Positions 10,744-22,255 of a stretch of DNA of 64,000 nucleotides are shown piece after piece. Source of the stretch: Erpobdella octoculata (Eukaryota; Annelida; Clitellata; Hirudinida; Erpobdellidae); NCBI GenBank assembly GCA_963978895.1, contig OZ022238.1, positions 36,968,270-37,032,269 on the forward strand, written 5' to 3'. Positions within the stretch are counted from its first letter, which is position 1. Each line of letters starts with the position of its first letter. The position numbers and the translations under genes were made by a program. The notes under the pieces were generated by a model. It was not told the origin of the DNA and searched no databases. It saw nothing but the letters and a program-made list of their open reading frames with translations.

Positions 10744-11194
10744 AGCCCAGTTCACATCGACAAAAAAACCCAACCCGACAACACCAAACAAAAAAAATCA
10801 GATCAAATCGGTCGATGTGAAATAGTCAAGCACAAATCCAACGCGACAATCACATTGAAATCGCGCGTATCTCACATTTCGACCCAGTTTTGTTCTTCAA
10901 CCAATCACGAGAAAGTGTGTCAGGTAGAACGTCGAAAATAGAAACTTTCTAATGCCCCACATCTAAATCTTCAAGGTCATTGGACAAATAATAGTTTGAC
11001 AAATTTATAGTACATCTTATCGGTGATTCGCTGGCAATTTACAAACTTGCTAAACTCAGTTTGATGTCATTAACTGGTATATCACATCGACAAACTCCTA
11101 TTGTACCGGACGTGTCAGATTTAATCGGGTCGTGTCAGCTCACGTTTTTCGATGTGTACAGGCATAGACTCCTAGGAGTCTATGGTACAGGGCT
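10744..11194. mobile_element. 451-bp Harbinger-like MITE with TAA target duplication
   Basis: The left end is AGCCCAGTTCACATCGAC and the right end in reverse complement starts AGCCCTGTAC, then resumes ACACATCGAAAAA after a 29-bp insertion. TAA flanks both sides (10741-10743 and 11195-11197). The 3-bp TWA duplication points to PIF/Harbinger. Removing the MITE and one TAA restores the hairpin and CTAG end of the host Helitron, which confirms the boundaries. There is no coding capacity. Confidence 0.75.
11163..11184. repeat. Perfect 22-bp palindrome inside MITE terminus
   Basis: CATAGACTCCT and its exact reverse complement are joined with no spacer and bracketed by direct copies of GTACAGG. It interrupts the right inverted repeat of the MITE. 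Confidence 0.9.
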
Positions 11195-11206
11195 TAACCC
11201 CGCTAG

Positions 11207-11505
11207 TTTATATTTAAACTTAAAAAACATAGTCTACTTAAATCTAGTTTAACTAAATATATAAATCTTAAAAAATTAAATAAAATTTATCTAAATAAAC
11301 AATTATTTTAAAGTGTGAAATATTTGTTTATTGGTCAGTTTAAAAGTCAAATACAAATGTAAACAAAACTTATAGACACATGTCCTCCAAACTTATTTTA
11401 ATGCACTTGTTTTCTAAACCTTTTCTGGAGTGGATTGTAACCTCAAAACCCCCTTTATTGGTGTACCTCAGATTTAGATTATCGTACACCACGCATGATA
11501 AGCAT
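11207..11505. other. Spacer
   Basis: AT-rich sequence before the compound microsatellite; nothing recognised. Confidence 0.4.
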
Positions 11506-11936
<431 letters not shown>

Positions 11937-12158
11937 ATAATTGATAACGCAACATATTTCAATCACTTTTTTGTATTTTATTCTATTTATGAATTTATGG
12001 TGTAGATATTGACCAAGCTTTTAATTATATTTAAATAAATTGCAACACGTCATCACACAATAAATTACATATGTCGTTTTGATTGGTAGAGAGCATATCT
12101 GCATGTTTTATGCATATGTCTGTGCATACGTTTTGTTTATGCATTTGTTAGTGCATAT

Positions 12159-12161
<3 letters not shown>
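11937..12161. other. Spacer
   Basis: AT-rich with several ATGCATAT-like words; nothing else recognised. Confidence 0.35.

Positions 12162-12220
<59 letters not shown>
12162..12220. repeat. (TA)n microsatellite
   Basis: A pure TA tract of about 58 bp. Confidence 0.97.
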
Positions 12221-12228
<8 letters not shown>

Positions 12229-12970
12229 ATACATATATTTATGGTTTATGCATATGTTTGTATAAGTATGCGAATATGCTTATGTCTTTGTTTGTATATC
12301 TGTGTGCATTTATCGATTTGCAGCTTCTTGAGAATACAATCTTTTATTCAAAAGCCAAAAAAGGTTTCTGCAATTAAGAATATTGAATAACCTAAATTTG
12401 TTTATGCTCGAATAACAAAGTGTACAATTACACGAGCGACGTCATGATTGGCAAATAATCAATTTTGTTAAAAAAAACTCAAAACAAATGAATGACCAAC
12501 AGTTAAGAAAATAACCATATGTTAAAAATTTATTATAAATAACAAAACAAATTTGATGTTCCGTGCGACGATTAGGAAAATCAAATTTGTTAATTAATTT
12601 GCTCATTAGGACATATAAATGATGAAACAAGTACTGATATCCACGAAAAAAAAATTGATTGGAATTCAACAAAACCGAATGCACGAATTATTAATTCGGA
12701 GCGTGTAAAAATGTACAAAATGTACAAGGCATTTACAATGTACGGTATACGAACAATTCACAATACAGGTACACTACATGCGCAATGTACAGTACATAAA
12801 CATAATTAAATTATTGAACAGGTAATTATTGCTTTCTTCTAAATACGTCCAGGCAACGTAGTTGTGTTGTGTTTACTTTTAGGCCGGCTAAGTGATACCA
12901 CGTGGTAACGTGGGATCGAAATATCGAAATCTGGTAAAAGCAAAGCTTGTCAAATTAACAAGCTGGTTGT
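12221..12970. other. Spacer with a TACCACGTGGTA palindrome
   Basis: No gene recognised. A 12-bp perfect palindrome centred on a CACGTG E-box lies at about 12895-12907, with no promoter context to support function. Confidence 0.35.
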
Positions 12971-12984
12971 AAACGCAAAAACGA

Positions 12985-13065
12985 GTGTGTGAACAATGTG
13001 CGTACAATGTGTGTACAATACGTGTACAATACGTGTACAATGTGTGTACAATGTGTGTTCAAATG
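12985..13065. repeat. 11-bp tandem repeat (GTACAATGTGT)
   Basis: About five consecutive 11-bp units alternating GTACAATGTGT and GTACAATACGT. Diverged GTACA-rich sequence at 12705-12800 may be a worn extension. Confidence 0.85.
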
Positions 13066-13077
13066 TGATGGTACTAG

Positions 13078-13330
13078 AAAACAAGTAAACAATACAAAAA
13101 CAAAGTTTTTCAATCAAATGTTTTTATTTTACTAGAACTCAAATGTTAGAATCATTTTTTTACATTTTTATAATTTTTTTTAACTTTTTTACAAAACTAA
13201 TTATTGAATACTACATTGTCATAAAGCAAGAGCATGTATACAAATGTGAATAAAATCTATCATCAAGAAATGACTCGAAAATTGATTGAAAAAATTGAAA
13301 CAAAGATTAGAAGTTAATAAAAGCATTTAG
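13078..13330 (+). repeat. Dispersed repeat family C, subfamily 2
   Basis: Starts AAACAAGTAAACAATACAAA, contains GTCATAAAGCAAGAGCATGT, and ends near AGATTAGAAGTTAATAAAAG. A reverse-complement copy lies at 49305-49460. It shares its ACAAGTAAA head and AATAAAAG tail with the subfamily at 14985, 18267 and 34497. Confidence 0.7.
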
Positions 13331-13759
13331 AATTAAATGACGCGTCCCTTAAACAAACTTTCGCAATATCCTTATAGTCGAAAACAATCCAGTTTGAAGT
13401 AGTTTAAATGCAAAATAATGTTAGCGTTAGGTTTTTAAAGCTGCAGCTAAACGGTTCCAAAACGGTGAATAGCAACAGAAAATCTACGTTTGCCGACTTT
13501 CATAGTTGTTACAGCCGCCGAGGTGGTGGAAAGTAGATAGGATCAATTTTAACGAAATTTGGCATTGAAGTAAATCTCAAAAAGGAAAAAAAGATGGTTG
13601 AATTATTTTTTCATGGTCTAAAAACCTTCTTGGTCAAAGGTGTCTATGTACAAACATCAAAGATTATTGCGTAACAAAATTCAAATTTAGTTTACGTAAC
13701 AACGTTTGAAAAATATTTCAAGCAACTTTTAAGAAATCTATTTTCCGTTTTATGGGGAA
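13331..13759. other. Spacer
   Basis: No gene recognised. GCCGCCGAGGTGGTGG near 13515 resembles a shared segment of Helitron-like copies (compare 35105) but is too short to call. Confidence 0.3.
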
Positions 13760-13955
13760 AAATAAGAGGGAGAGATGAAGAAGCGAGAAAGCAAGCGGAA
13801 GAACGAGCGGGAGCGGAAGAGCGGGACAGAGAAAGCGAGTGGGAGCAGAAGAGCGAGCGTGGAAGGAAACGGGAGTGAAAGAGAGAGAAAAAGCGAGAGA
13901 GAGAAAAACAATAGAAAAACGATAGAAAAACCTCCAAAACCCTGTACATATGTTA
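13760..13955 (+). mobile_element. Helitron internal fragment (GA-rich units)
   Basis: Purine-rich GAGCGGGAGCGGAAGAGCG-like units are followed by AACGATAGAAAAACCTCC and AAAACCCTG. This is the order seen just before the hairpin in related Helitron copies. The terminal hairpin and CTAG are missing. Arg/Ser/Glu-rich frames here are artefacts. Confidence 0.6.
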
Positions 13956-14365
13956 TTATAAGAGTTTGTTCATTGCAGAAACAAAACAAATAAAAAGAAT
14001 TAATCAATTGACAGCTTCAATTAATATTTTGTGAGCATGATAGTTCAGGAATAATTAAATTACACAGTTTTTTCTTGAAGCAGATACCTCTCTCCGTATC
14101 ACTTTTGCTATTCTGTTTTCAAACGAAAACATTCTGAGACTATACCTATATGATAAATAATTCCACACAATTAGAAACATCAGCAACGCCTCTAATAACA
14201 GAGCTATTTAGAGTTAAAATAATTAACCAATTTTAATGTTAACTATGAACAAAATATGGCAAACATAAGTTTGATTGAAAGTTTTTAAAACGCTGCAATT
14301 AACTGAGAAAGCTGCAAACATTTTGTTTAGAAGAGAAAAAGAATTAGAAAATCGACAGCGATATG
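13956..14365. other. Spacer
   Basis: AT-rich; nothing recognised. Confidence 0.35.
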
Positions 14366-14500
14366 CAATAGATATTTGTCCGCAGACATTTCAACCGAGG
14401 ACGTTATCTGCGGGAACATTTTATTTGGGGACATTTTAACCTGGACAGTTATTCTGGGAATTTCGTTCTGGAACATTTTGACCGGAATAAAATATGGCAA
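14366..14500. repeat. Degenerate tandem repeat (GGACATTTT theme)
   Basis: Six or seven diverged units of 17-20 bp around GGGGACATTTTAACC. The unit style recalls the arms of the foldback elements at 571 and 3111, but no inverted ends or target duplication were found. Confidence 0.6.
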
Positions 14501-14984
14501 ATACATTTTGATCTAGCAATTATGGTTTGAGATTGAGTGTAAAATGTTGATTTGTTAATTCGCTAGACTCTAAAGCAAATTATTTTGTTTACGTTTCTTA
14601 CCGACTTTGTTCAAAGAGGTTTTTTATGAGCCAACCACTGTAAGATTTTTGGTTTGAAAAATATCTCTTCGAAGTGAATTCAAAGTTAAACAACCCATCT
14701 GAGACAGCACATGGGCAGTATAATATTTATAAAAACTAAAACTATAAAGCAATCCGTCAGAAAACAAATTGTTGTTGTAGCAAATTAGGATAAACAAAAA
14801 GGTTTACTTAACGGAAATATTTGTGTGTGTTCATTAACTGACAGAAAAAGTATTTGACAGATGCGAGACAGTCTGTTCACAATAAATATGCCTTCCATTA
14901 ATTATTCTCACATGGAAAATAATTACTCGCAAGTCGCAAGGTATTGTGAATGATGAAAATACATCAAATTAGTTAATCACAAAC
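14501..14984. other. Spacer
   Basis: AT-rich; nothing recognised. Confidence 0.35.
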
Positions 14985-15365
14985 AAGTAAAAAAACGAGT
15001 TTTTCAATACATACTTTTATTTCAAATACACTCAATTTAGAAATACGAAAGATATTCAAAATAACAATCGTAACAAAAATAAAGAAACATAAATAAATAA
15101 ATCGTGACGTCATGAATGTTACGCGATCTTCAGATGAATCACGTGCTCACTTAGCTGCACTATAATCACAAATTTTATCTGTTTAGTTTATTAACATATG
15201 TCGAAATCAATTAATATTTCGTGAACACGTTAGTTAGTTGTCATCCAATATAAAGCTATGCTGAAAGTTTCAGCTTCCTAGTTGGTAAAATTTTACTTTC
15301 TAGATTTGCGTACAGAAATAGACACAAACAAACCAACCGAGATTGCAAGTTGAATAAATGTATAT
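14985..15365 (+). repeat. Dispersed repeat family C, copy 1
   Basis: Head ACAAGTAAAAAAACGAGT, middle ATGCTGAAAGTTTCAGCTTC, tail GAGATTGCAAGTTGAATAAA. It is longer than the copy at 18267 because of extra sequence near 15060-15230. Confidence 0.75.
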
Positions 15366-15620
15366 AATAAAAACATGAACATTTATGCATCGCCTAATTA
15401 ACTTATTTTATTATAAAAGATTTAGGCAGATTAAGTCTTTGTGGGATATTTACAGTGGTGTCACCCACTGCTGTTACTCTGGTACCTTCACCTTCCGTAA
15501 AAATTGATATCCGGGAGATGAATCCTGGTGAATTTTGTTTCATAAAAATTGATGCCCGGGTGCTCAAACCAATCAAAAAGAATTATATTATAATTAAATA
15601 GAATCATTAACAGTAAAATT
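15366..15620. other. Spacer
   Basis: Nothing recognised. Confidence 0.35.
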
Positions 15621-16075
15621 GTGCCTTCTGGTGCCACTTTGTGTAATGGTGCCCCCTGTGTGATGGTGCCCCCTGTGTGATGGTGCCCCCTGTGTGATGG
15701 TGCCCCTGTGTGGTGGTGCCCTCCTGTGTGGTGGTGCCCCCTGTGTGGTGGTGCCCCCCTGTGTGATGGTCCCCCCTCCTGTGTGATTGTGCCTCCCTGT
15801 GTGATGGTGCCCCCTTGTGTGATGGTGCCACCCTGTGTGATGGTGCCCCCTTGTGTGAGTGTGCCCTCATGTGTGATGGTGTCGCTTTGTGTGATGGTGC
15901 CCCCCCATGTGTGATGGTTCCCTTTGTGTGATGGTGCCCCCCTGTGTGATGGTGCCCCCGTGTGATGGTGCCCCCCCCGTGTGATGGTGCCCCCCGTGTG
16001 ATGGTGCCCCCCGTGTGATGGTGCCCCCCCCCCCGTGTGATGGTGCTTCCCTGTGTTATGGTGCTTCCAATGCGA
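15621..16075. repeat. 17-18-bp VNTR (TGTGTGATGGTGCCCCC)
   Basis: About 25 units with variable C-run length (CCCC to 12 C). The His/Gly/Thr-rich 168-codon minus-strand frame is a translation of the array. Unit variation in C-run length suggests slippage. Confidence 0.97.
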
Positions 16076-16293
16076 TCCGCACCACCGGATATTCGTTTTG
16101 CTAATTTAGACATTTAAAAAATAATAACCTGACAGAATCAACTTCTTCACACCAACAACGCCTTGAAAGCAAAAAATTCTAAACGTTTATTTAAATAATA
16201 TAAAGTATAAAAAAATATTTTTTTTAGAACAACTAATGTACTAAAAGTTTAAAATTATATTAAAGTTTACATATTAACGTTGTAATCATGATA

Positions 16294-17984
16294 CCGTAAA
16301 ACGGGGTGACTTTGCCCGTGCGGGTGACTTTGGCCCAAAATGGATTTTTTGTTTTAATTGGGTCGATCTCCTTTTAAAACTGGCGAACAACCTCCATTTT
16401 ATTTATCAAAACAAACTGTGGTGTGTTAGCTAATACTTCGATCCTTCGATTGTCGTTTTCGCCGCCGTTTAATAATTTTATAGCTGTTTTTGCGAGAGTT
16501 GCGAAAGTGACGATATTTTTTGGTGTGCAAACTTCTTCCTACACAGCAACAATTAACAAAGGCAGGTGACTCAAAATTTCCATAAATGATATTTTGTATA
16601 TTACTGTTAATGTAGCGTGACATTTATTGTGTTTGGTCAACGCTCCTTTAAGTTATTGACCGTTAAAAAAAGTGGGTTGACTTTGGCCGCTTTCTGGGGT
16701 GACTTTGGCCCATGGGAGGTTGACTTTGGCCCACGTTGAAAACTGCGTTTTGGAGCACTAAATAGCATAAATGTCAACATTTTTTGTTGTTTTATTTTAC
16801 TATGATTATGATTTGACAACAATTAACAATTTTTCAGATTTTATCATGCCCAGAATGTGTAAAAACAACGCTCGGTAGCAGAACCTATGGTTCTTACTCG
16901 TCGTCAAACTTGCAAGCAGCTTTGCTGGGAATCAGTACTGGGAGAATAACACAAAAAGAAGCAGTCAAATTATACAAAATTCCTAGATCAACACTAAGGA
17001 ACAAACTCAAAGGTGCACATTCAAATAAATATGGTGGGCAGACAATATTTTCTGATGAGGCGGAAGCCGCTTTCAAGTCTTATGTTGTGACGGCCTCAAC
17101 ATTTGGATTCCCCGTAGATAATTCAGATTTGCGGAATATTGTTAAAAGTTTAACGTAGGACAGGTTATAAAATTAAATGATTTGATACCTTTTAACTAGG
17201 TGTGACATTTGGAAAATTGTTGTTTTATTAGGTGAAAAAAGGTTAGAAAAGCCGGGGCAGAAGTTCGTCTTATGAAGAGAAGCGGACGTAACTGGAAATG
17301 GCCGAAGCCTGAAGAGAGAGCTGTCTATCGAGAGGCTGAGATCTTAACACTCATATCAGCTCCAAAGCAAATTTCTAGGAGGGGACTTTATTCAGTTCCT
17401 GAGCTGCAGCGCATTGATTATTTCTGACGAAATCAATTTATTGTGTTATTTCTTGCTCCGTTCTCTTGTTTTATAAATGTGTTGCAACTCATTTTTCATG
17501 TTTAATATTTACTAAAGATTAAAGAAAGAAAAATTAATGATAAACTTTAATCCAATGTTTTGGTAGAGCAGTTTATAATGTGAACTCAGGTGAAATATCA
17601 AATAAAATTTTGCTCGATATGTTTGGGGACTCTAAACGGTGCCAAAACAAGCTAAATTAATTCTGTAAAAAGTGTATTTCAATAAAACATACATAGTATA
17701 ATGAAAAATAATTGAAATGAAACTGTTTAGAGGTTAAAAAATTTTTCTGGACAGGCTTAAAGTCGCTGGGCCAAAGTCACCCCTATCAGCGGGGTGACTT
17801 TGGCCCAGCCTTTAAACGCGTAAAAATATATTAAAAAAATTTTTTTTTTAACTTTCGCTAGGTCACGCCATAAATCACTACTATGCACACCTTTTTAGCA
17901 TAATTGCTCATAGAAATATAATTTGTACTTTAAAATATAGGTTGATTTATGTGTAAACTGGGCCAAAGCCACCCCGTTTTACGG
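16294..17984 (+). mobile_element. pogo/psq-type DNA transposon, TA-flanked, defective
   Basis: The left end CCGTAAAACGGGGTGACTTT and the right end, an inverted copy (CCGTAAAACGGGGTGGCTTT), are flanked by TA at 16292-16293 and 17985-17986. Extra copies of GGGTGACTTTGGCCC lie inside both ends (about 16323, 16675, 16696, 16718; about 17764 inverted and 17788). An open frame at 16910-17158 encodes a psq-type helix-turn-helix. TA duplication plus psq domain is typical of pogo/Tigger-like Tc1-mariner relatives. No DDE catalytic domain was seen, so the copy cannot be autonomous. Confidence 0.85.
16910..17158 (+). pseudogene. psq DNA-binding domain of a pogo-like transposase, truncated
   Basis: 82 residues begin at an internal Met and contain AVKLYKIPRSTLRNKLKG, the recognition-helix region of psq domains, then a linker with DLRNIVKS, as in pogo-family proteins. 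The frame stops where a catalytic region should follow. Upstream, a likely original start at 16847 (MPRMCKNNAR) is separated by a stop and a frameshift. Exon-like sequence from about 17233 to 17425 is open in one frame but does not show DDE motifs. It would bind the terminal repeats of the element. Confidence 0.8.
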
Positions 17985-17986
17985 TA

Positions 17987-18266
17987 CACGATTGCTCGTT
18001 TATGTGCGAATGCCACACTAATATAACGATTAGTTTGTAAAATTTTCTATATAATTTATGGTAATGCAACGATAGTTGTATGACAATGCTTATTTCAAAA
18101 AACATCAAAATCAAAAACGTATTTTCCAGAGGCAAAAATATCTTGTTCTAAGAAGTGCAGAAATTTGCGAAATCAATAATTCTCATTAATATAAGAAATC
18201 CGCAATTTTTATGAACTTTTTGTATCATATATATTTTTCTGCTAAAAAAGAAACTCGAATAAAAAA
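17987..18266. other. Spacer
   Basis: Nothing recognised. Confidence 0.35.
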
Positions 18267-18510
18267 CAAGTAAAGGAAAAAACGAGTTTTTTAACACAAA
18301 CTTTAATTTAAAATACACTCGATTTAGAAATACGAAATATGTTCAAATTAAGTTGTTTTTTTTAATTGAATCATGTATTGTAATCCAATATAAACCTATG
18401 CTGAAAGTTTCAGCTTTCTAGCTAATCAAAAAGCTGGTTAAATTTCACTTGCAAGAAAGACACACACACACACAAAGAGATTGTAACCTAAATAAAAGTT
18501 TGTAATGAAT
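18267..18510 (+). repeat. Dispersed repeat family C, copy 2
   Basis: Head ACAAGTAAAGGAAAAAACGA, middle ATGCTGAAAGTTTCAGCTTT, a short (CA)n, and tail GAGATTGTAACCTAAATAAA. It is the best match to the reverse copy at 34497-34758. Confidence 0.8.
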
Positions 18511-19104
18511 GGAGCTCTATTTAAAATATTTATGTAGGCGAGCAAAATTTTATAGAACCTGATCGGAATTAAGGAATCATAATAAAAAAATTAAAAATTA
18601 TGAGTTGCGATCCACGTGGTAGAAAAGTATGTGCTTGTGTGGTATATGTACAGGGGAGACTACATACAAGTTGTTCCATATGAAATTGATTTCAAGATTT
18701 ATGATATTTTAAACAGTAAGCACTTTATATTGTATACCAAATACATCACAGAACTTTCAATTTCTTACATCAAAGGAGTTTTAGTACCTGAACTATGATT
18801 AAAAAATTTCAAAATTTATTTTGTTGGCTATATTAATTTCAAACACTACACAGAAAGAAAAAAAACAAAATTATAAAAATGTAAATGAATAAATCCGTGA
18901 AAATTAAAAAATGCACTGCTGAGAAAAAGAAATATCGAGTCAAAAATTGATAAAATGCAGACAATTTCGCTTTTTGTGACAATCAATCGTATGACACCAC
19001 ATCGAATTGAGTCAATAATAATTTTATTTTATTTTTTCAAATTGAGTTTGGAATTTTGTTCAAAATACGTACCAGCTCAAAAGTTCCGGCGTTGTCGTGT
19101 CGGT
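18511..19104. other. Spacer
   Basis: AT-rich. A 60-codon frame at 18616 has no supporting signal. Confidence 0.35.
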
Positions 19105-19165
19105 GACAGTCCGAGTTGAATTCCTTCTCGAATTCAAAATTATCTTTAAGATTTTTCGGTGGTGG
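19105..19165 (+). repeat. SINE tail fragment
   Basis: GTTGAATTCCTTCTCGAATT followed by CAAAATTATCTTTAAGATT parallels the sequence after box B in the element at 19344. Confidence 0.45.
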
Positions 19166-19343
19166 ATTGTAAGCCATCCAAATATCTTAAGCTCCGAAAT
19201 ATTTTAAATATATCTTGTAGATTTTAAGCTACCGAGCCGAAGATGAAGTATCGAGCCTGCCATAGCCGAGTCTCAAGTTTTCTCAAGTACTGTAAACTTC
19301 TAGCTACAAGAACTATTAGCCATCATTTGTTGGAGATGCTGTG

Positions 19344-19480
19344 TTGCTCAGTTGGTAAGAGCCCAACTAGTTGGCGGCAACCCGTTTGGCGGCGACTAGG
19401 TGGGCGGTGACTAGTTCGCTTGTACCCACCCGGGTTCAATTCCTTCTAGAGTCAAGAATTTCTTTAATATCTACATTAAC
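19344..19480 (+). mobile_element. tRNA-derived SINE candidate with enlarged internal region
   Basis: Box A-like TTGCTCAGTTGG at 19344-19355 and box B-like GGTTCAATTCC at 19433-19443, as in a tRNA-type RNA polymerase III promoter. The 78-bp gap between them is longer than usual and holds repeated GGCGG-GACTAG words. It is not a functional tRNA because the arms do not close. Confidence 0.5.
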
Positions 19481-20818
19481 GATTTTATTTACTCTAAACA
19501 ACTTGTTCAAACAAGTTGTGCTATTTAATTACTAGCAGAATCAACTTGATGTAAATTTGCTGCAGAGTAAGTCGACTCGCGTCAGTTGAATCTGAAAATT
19601 GGACAGTGGACAACCGTGACTTTGCCATCCATGTAAGAAAAAATTAATAAACTTTTGTTGGCTGGACGTTCAAGCGCCCGTTACATGAATTGAGAAGTGG
19701 AATCTTGTGCAATAGCTTAAATATAAAGTAAAAAGTTTCGCTATAGTTTTAAATATTTCTTTTCCCGACCAACTTTGGTTTTTAGGCCTGTGAATGCAGA
19801 CAAAAAATGAGAAATAAAGTTATCCTATGTTTTGGTCTATTGAATAAATACGTATTAAGTTTCATGATATCGTTTCGACAAGACAAGTGTGGGAGAATGT
19901 ATATTAAGGAAAATGCACGTGTGATATAAGAGAGAGCGAGTAGTTAAATGATAACTAGCTTGATGGATTCATAACCTCCTTACCCAATAAAACAAAACTA
20001 TTTTATATTAATTATATTAATTATTCCACTCTGAATTCACTGAGTAATCATTCTTCAGAGAGTTTTTTTTTCTACAACGCATTTCAATAATCAATGCCGA
20101 AATTCTGTCCAGTTTTCGATAAAACGCGAACATATAACTAGGACTTAGGACCTATTGTTGTGTATGCTATTCATGCTATTGCCCATATATAAATTGAACC
20201 TACTGTTGTATATGCTATTTTCCAAGATGACAAAAATTATTGCAGAAAATCTCTCTTGAAAACATGAATAAAAATCAGCCTTGTTCAAATATTGTCGGTT
20301 ACGTCACAAAGTAAACATTCTTTTCCAGAAATATTTCCGGTTCGTTCTCCAACAAAAAAAATTCTCCCAACAAATTTGAAGATGTCTGCAAAAGTATCAA
20401 GATGTTTTCAACAGAAAGAAAAATACAGGGGAGGGGTTGTGGGGGGGGTCCGGATCCCCTTTCCGTTGTAAAAAATAGTTTACAGGAAGTTACATGGTTC
20501 AAACGCCTAAACATAGCGATTTGCCTCGGTTACGATGTAAAAGTTATAATAACATCTCTTCATCTTGTTTTTAAGTTGGTTTTATCTGTCTATAATGATC
20601 TGAACTTATTTTACTTCAAGTCTTTCTAAGTCCTAGACAAAGTCATTCTGTTTTACATGTTTAATGTTTATGGCATTTGTTATCTAACCTGTACAGAATT
20701 AATAAAACATTATTGTTGTGTATATATTAAATTGTAAATTGTTTCGGTCGTTGTGTGTCAGGTTATCATTATCGCTCTACCAGTCAAGTCTAACGGTTAG
20801 ACTAGACCGTCTAACCTC
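19481..20818. other. Spacer
   Basis: AT-rich, with a G-rich patch at 20428-20450. Open frames of 70-75 codons here have no family resemblance or splice support. Confidence 0.35.
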
Positions 20819-20907
20819 TAACAGATATTATTTTGTGCTACTTTTAGTCTAACAGATATTATTTTGTGCTACTTTTAGTCTAACAGATATTATTTTGTGC
20901 TTTACAG
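20819..20907. repeat. 31-bp tandem repeat
   Basis: Nearly three exact copies of a unit beginning TAACAGATATTATTTTGTGC. Confidence 0.92.
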
Positions 20908-21784
20908 ACTTAAAAAAGAAAATTGTGAGTGAGTATATCTTTTAAATCCAGATAACTTTGGTTTTCAGGACTAATCAATAAATTGCAGGTGGAATTTCTT
21001 CTATTTAGAGATATTTTGTGCTTCACAAAAAGAGTTCCAGACTTAACAAATTAAAATTAAATCAAATTAGAAATTCATTGTTCATATCTCCCATTCAAAA
21101 GTAAGTGGCAAAGCTTTGGTAATTTGTTTTTAGTTTTTAAAATCATGATTTACTGTGTATCTTTCAATTTGTTTCGTTTGTTGCATTGCACGTGATTAAT
21201 TATGTTATATTATTATTAATTATTATAAGATTATCGTTATGTTCTAACATTTTGTGTTTTACAAAAAGGAGTTGCAGATTGGAAAAATAAATTTAAATTC
21301 ATTGTTCATATTTATCGTTCAAGGCTTCTGACTTCAATTGTTCCTTATCTAATGTTGTTCATCATGGTTTTCTAAACTGACGAGCTTGCTATCAGCCTAT
21401 CGGTAAATGAGAATTTTTTTGGGCAGGTAAGTTTTTTTTTATGTGATGGCATTACAACCATTATTATTCACGAGTAGTTATGACTATAAGATTATGAATT
21501 AATTTATCGGTCTTATTTTATTTTTTACTTTTCAGAGGAAATTAGAAAATTACATTTTAAAAAAATCTTACATGCAACACCAATTTATTGTAAAAGTTTC
21601 ACTGATATATGAGGTGCATGAAATTTGAAAGAAATGAAAGCAAGTGCAGTATTTTTGTGTTTCAACAAAATCATGAACAAAGTTCTCAAGCCAGCCTATC
21701 AATCTGCTGCTGTTTTGTTCAATTTATAATTGCATCATTTGCTAAATAAAAGTGGTACTCTTCGATTGTTCCAAATTGATGATC
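20908..21784. other. Spacer
   Basis: ATTTTGTGCTT words recur at about 21010 and 21250 as worn relatives of the preceding repeat. Nothing else recognised. Confidence 0.35.
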
Positions 21785-21876
21785 TCCGAAAATTCTCGGT
21801 TAAGGAAACGGGAGCCAGAGAGAAAAACGATAAAAAACCTTTAAAATCCTCGGGCAATGCCGGGTAACCCAGCTAG
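21785..21876 (+). mobile_element. Helitron 3' end
   Basis: GGAAACGGGAGCCAGAGAG, then AAACGATAAAAAACCTTT, then hairpin CGGGCAATGCCGGG and terminus ACCCAGCTAG with T next. The 5' part is lost. Confidence 0.75.
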
Positions 21877-21924
21877 TGTTAAATATCCTAAATGTAATGA
21901 TATTTTGTTGTATTGTCTGATAAA

Positions 21925-22148
21925 TAATTTTTTTTTGTTTGACAATGTTTAACGTGGCGTCAGTCGCTAGACTTCTAGGCCACGAGGAAAGGGTTCTTTG
22001 CAGAGGCAGCCATTTATAGGCGCCTACCCTTTTAGCAATGCGAGTGAACTCCTTGCTTAAGGGAGTTACGCTGGTGACGCCGGTGAGGCTTGAACTGCCG
22101 ACCTAATGATCGACTGGCGAACGCTCTACCGATCTGCCACCAGCGCCT
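21925..22148 (-). mobile_element. tRNA-derived SINE
   Basis: Read on the minus strand it starts GGCGCTGGTGGCAGATCGG. Box A is TGGCAGATCGG (22129-22139), box B is GTTCAAGCC (22087-22095), and the 34-bp spacing is normal. A unique body of about 130 bp and an A-rich tail (T-run at 21927-21940 on the plus strand) complete the SINE pattern. AAAAATTA at both flanks may be the target duplication but is low complexity. Confidence 0.8.
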
Positions 22149-22253
22149 AATTTTTCCTAACATAAAAGCGCAATGATGTATTATGTTACCCGATTACCAT
22201 CTGCAGGTCTATAAAAAAACTCACGTTATTAGCCGCGAAAGTTTAACGCTTTG

Positions 22254-22255
<2 letters not shown>

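Larger units (their letters stand above)
10228..11206 (+). mobile_element. Non-autonomous Helitron carrying a nested MITE
   Basis: After a (TA)n tract (10228-10281) comes AAATGAATGTTTGTATGTATG, then CATCCGATCGTAATGAAAT, also seen in the minus-strand copy at 60289-60660. A purine-rich zone of GAGCGGGAACGGGA-like units follows, then CCCCGAGCAACGCCGG. The terminus is completed after the nested MITE (10744-11194) by CCCCGCTAG with T next. Helitrons end CTRR after a short hairpin and insert before T, and this fits. The exact 5' TC is masked by TA expansion. Open frames over the purine-rich units are artefacts. Confidence 0.75.

Noticed and set aside
10334..10791. Arg/Ser/Phe-rich or Glu/Arg-rich frames of up to 142 codons
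   Set aside because: They read through the GA-rich tandem units of a Helitron; identical artefacts occur at 13692-14007 and 29332.
15607..16113. 168-codon His/Gly/Thr frame
   Set aside because: Translation of the 17-18-bp VNTR.
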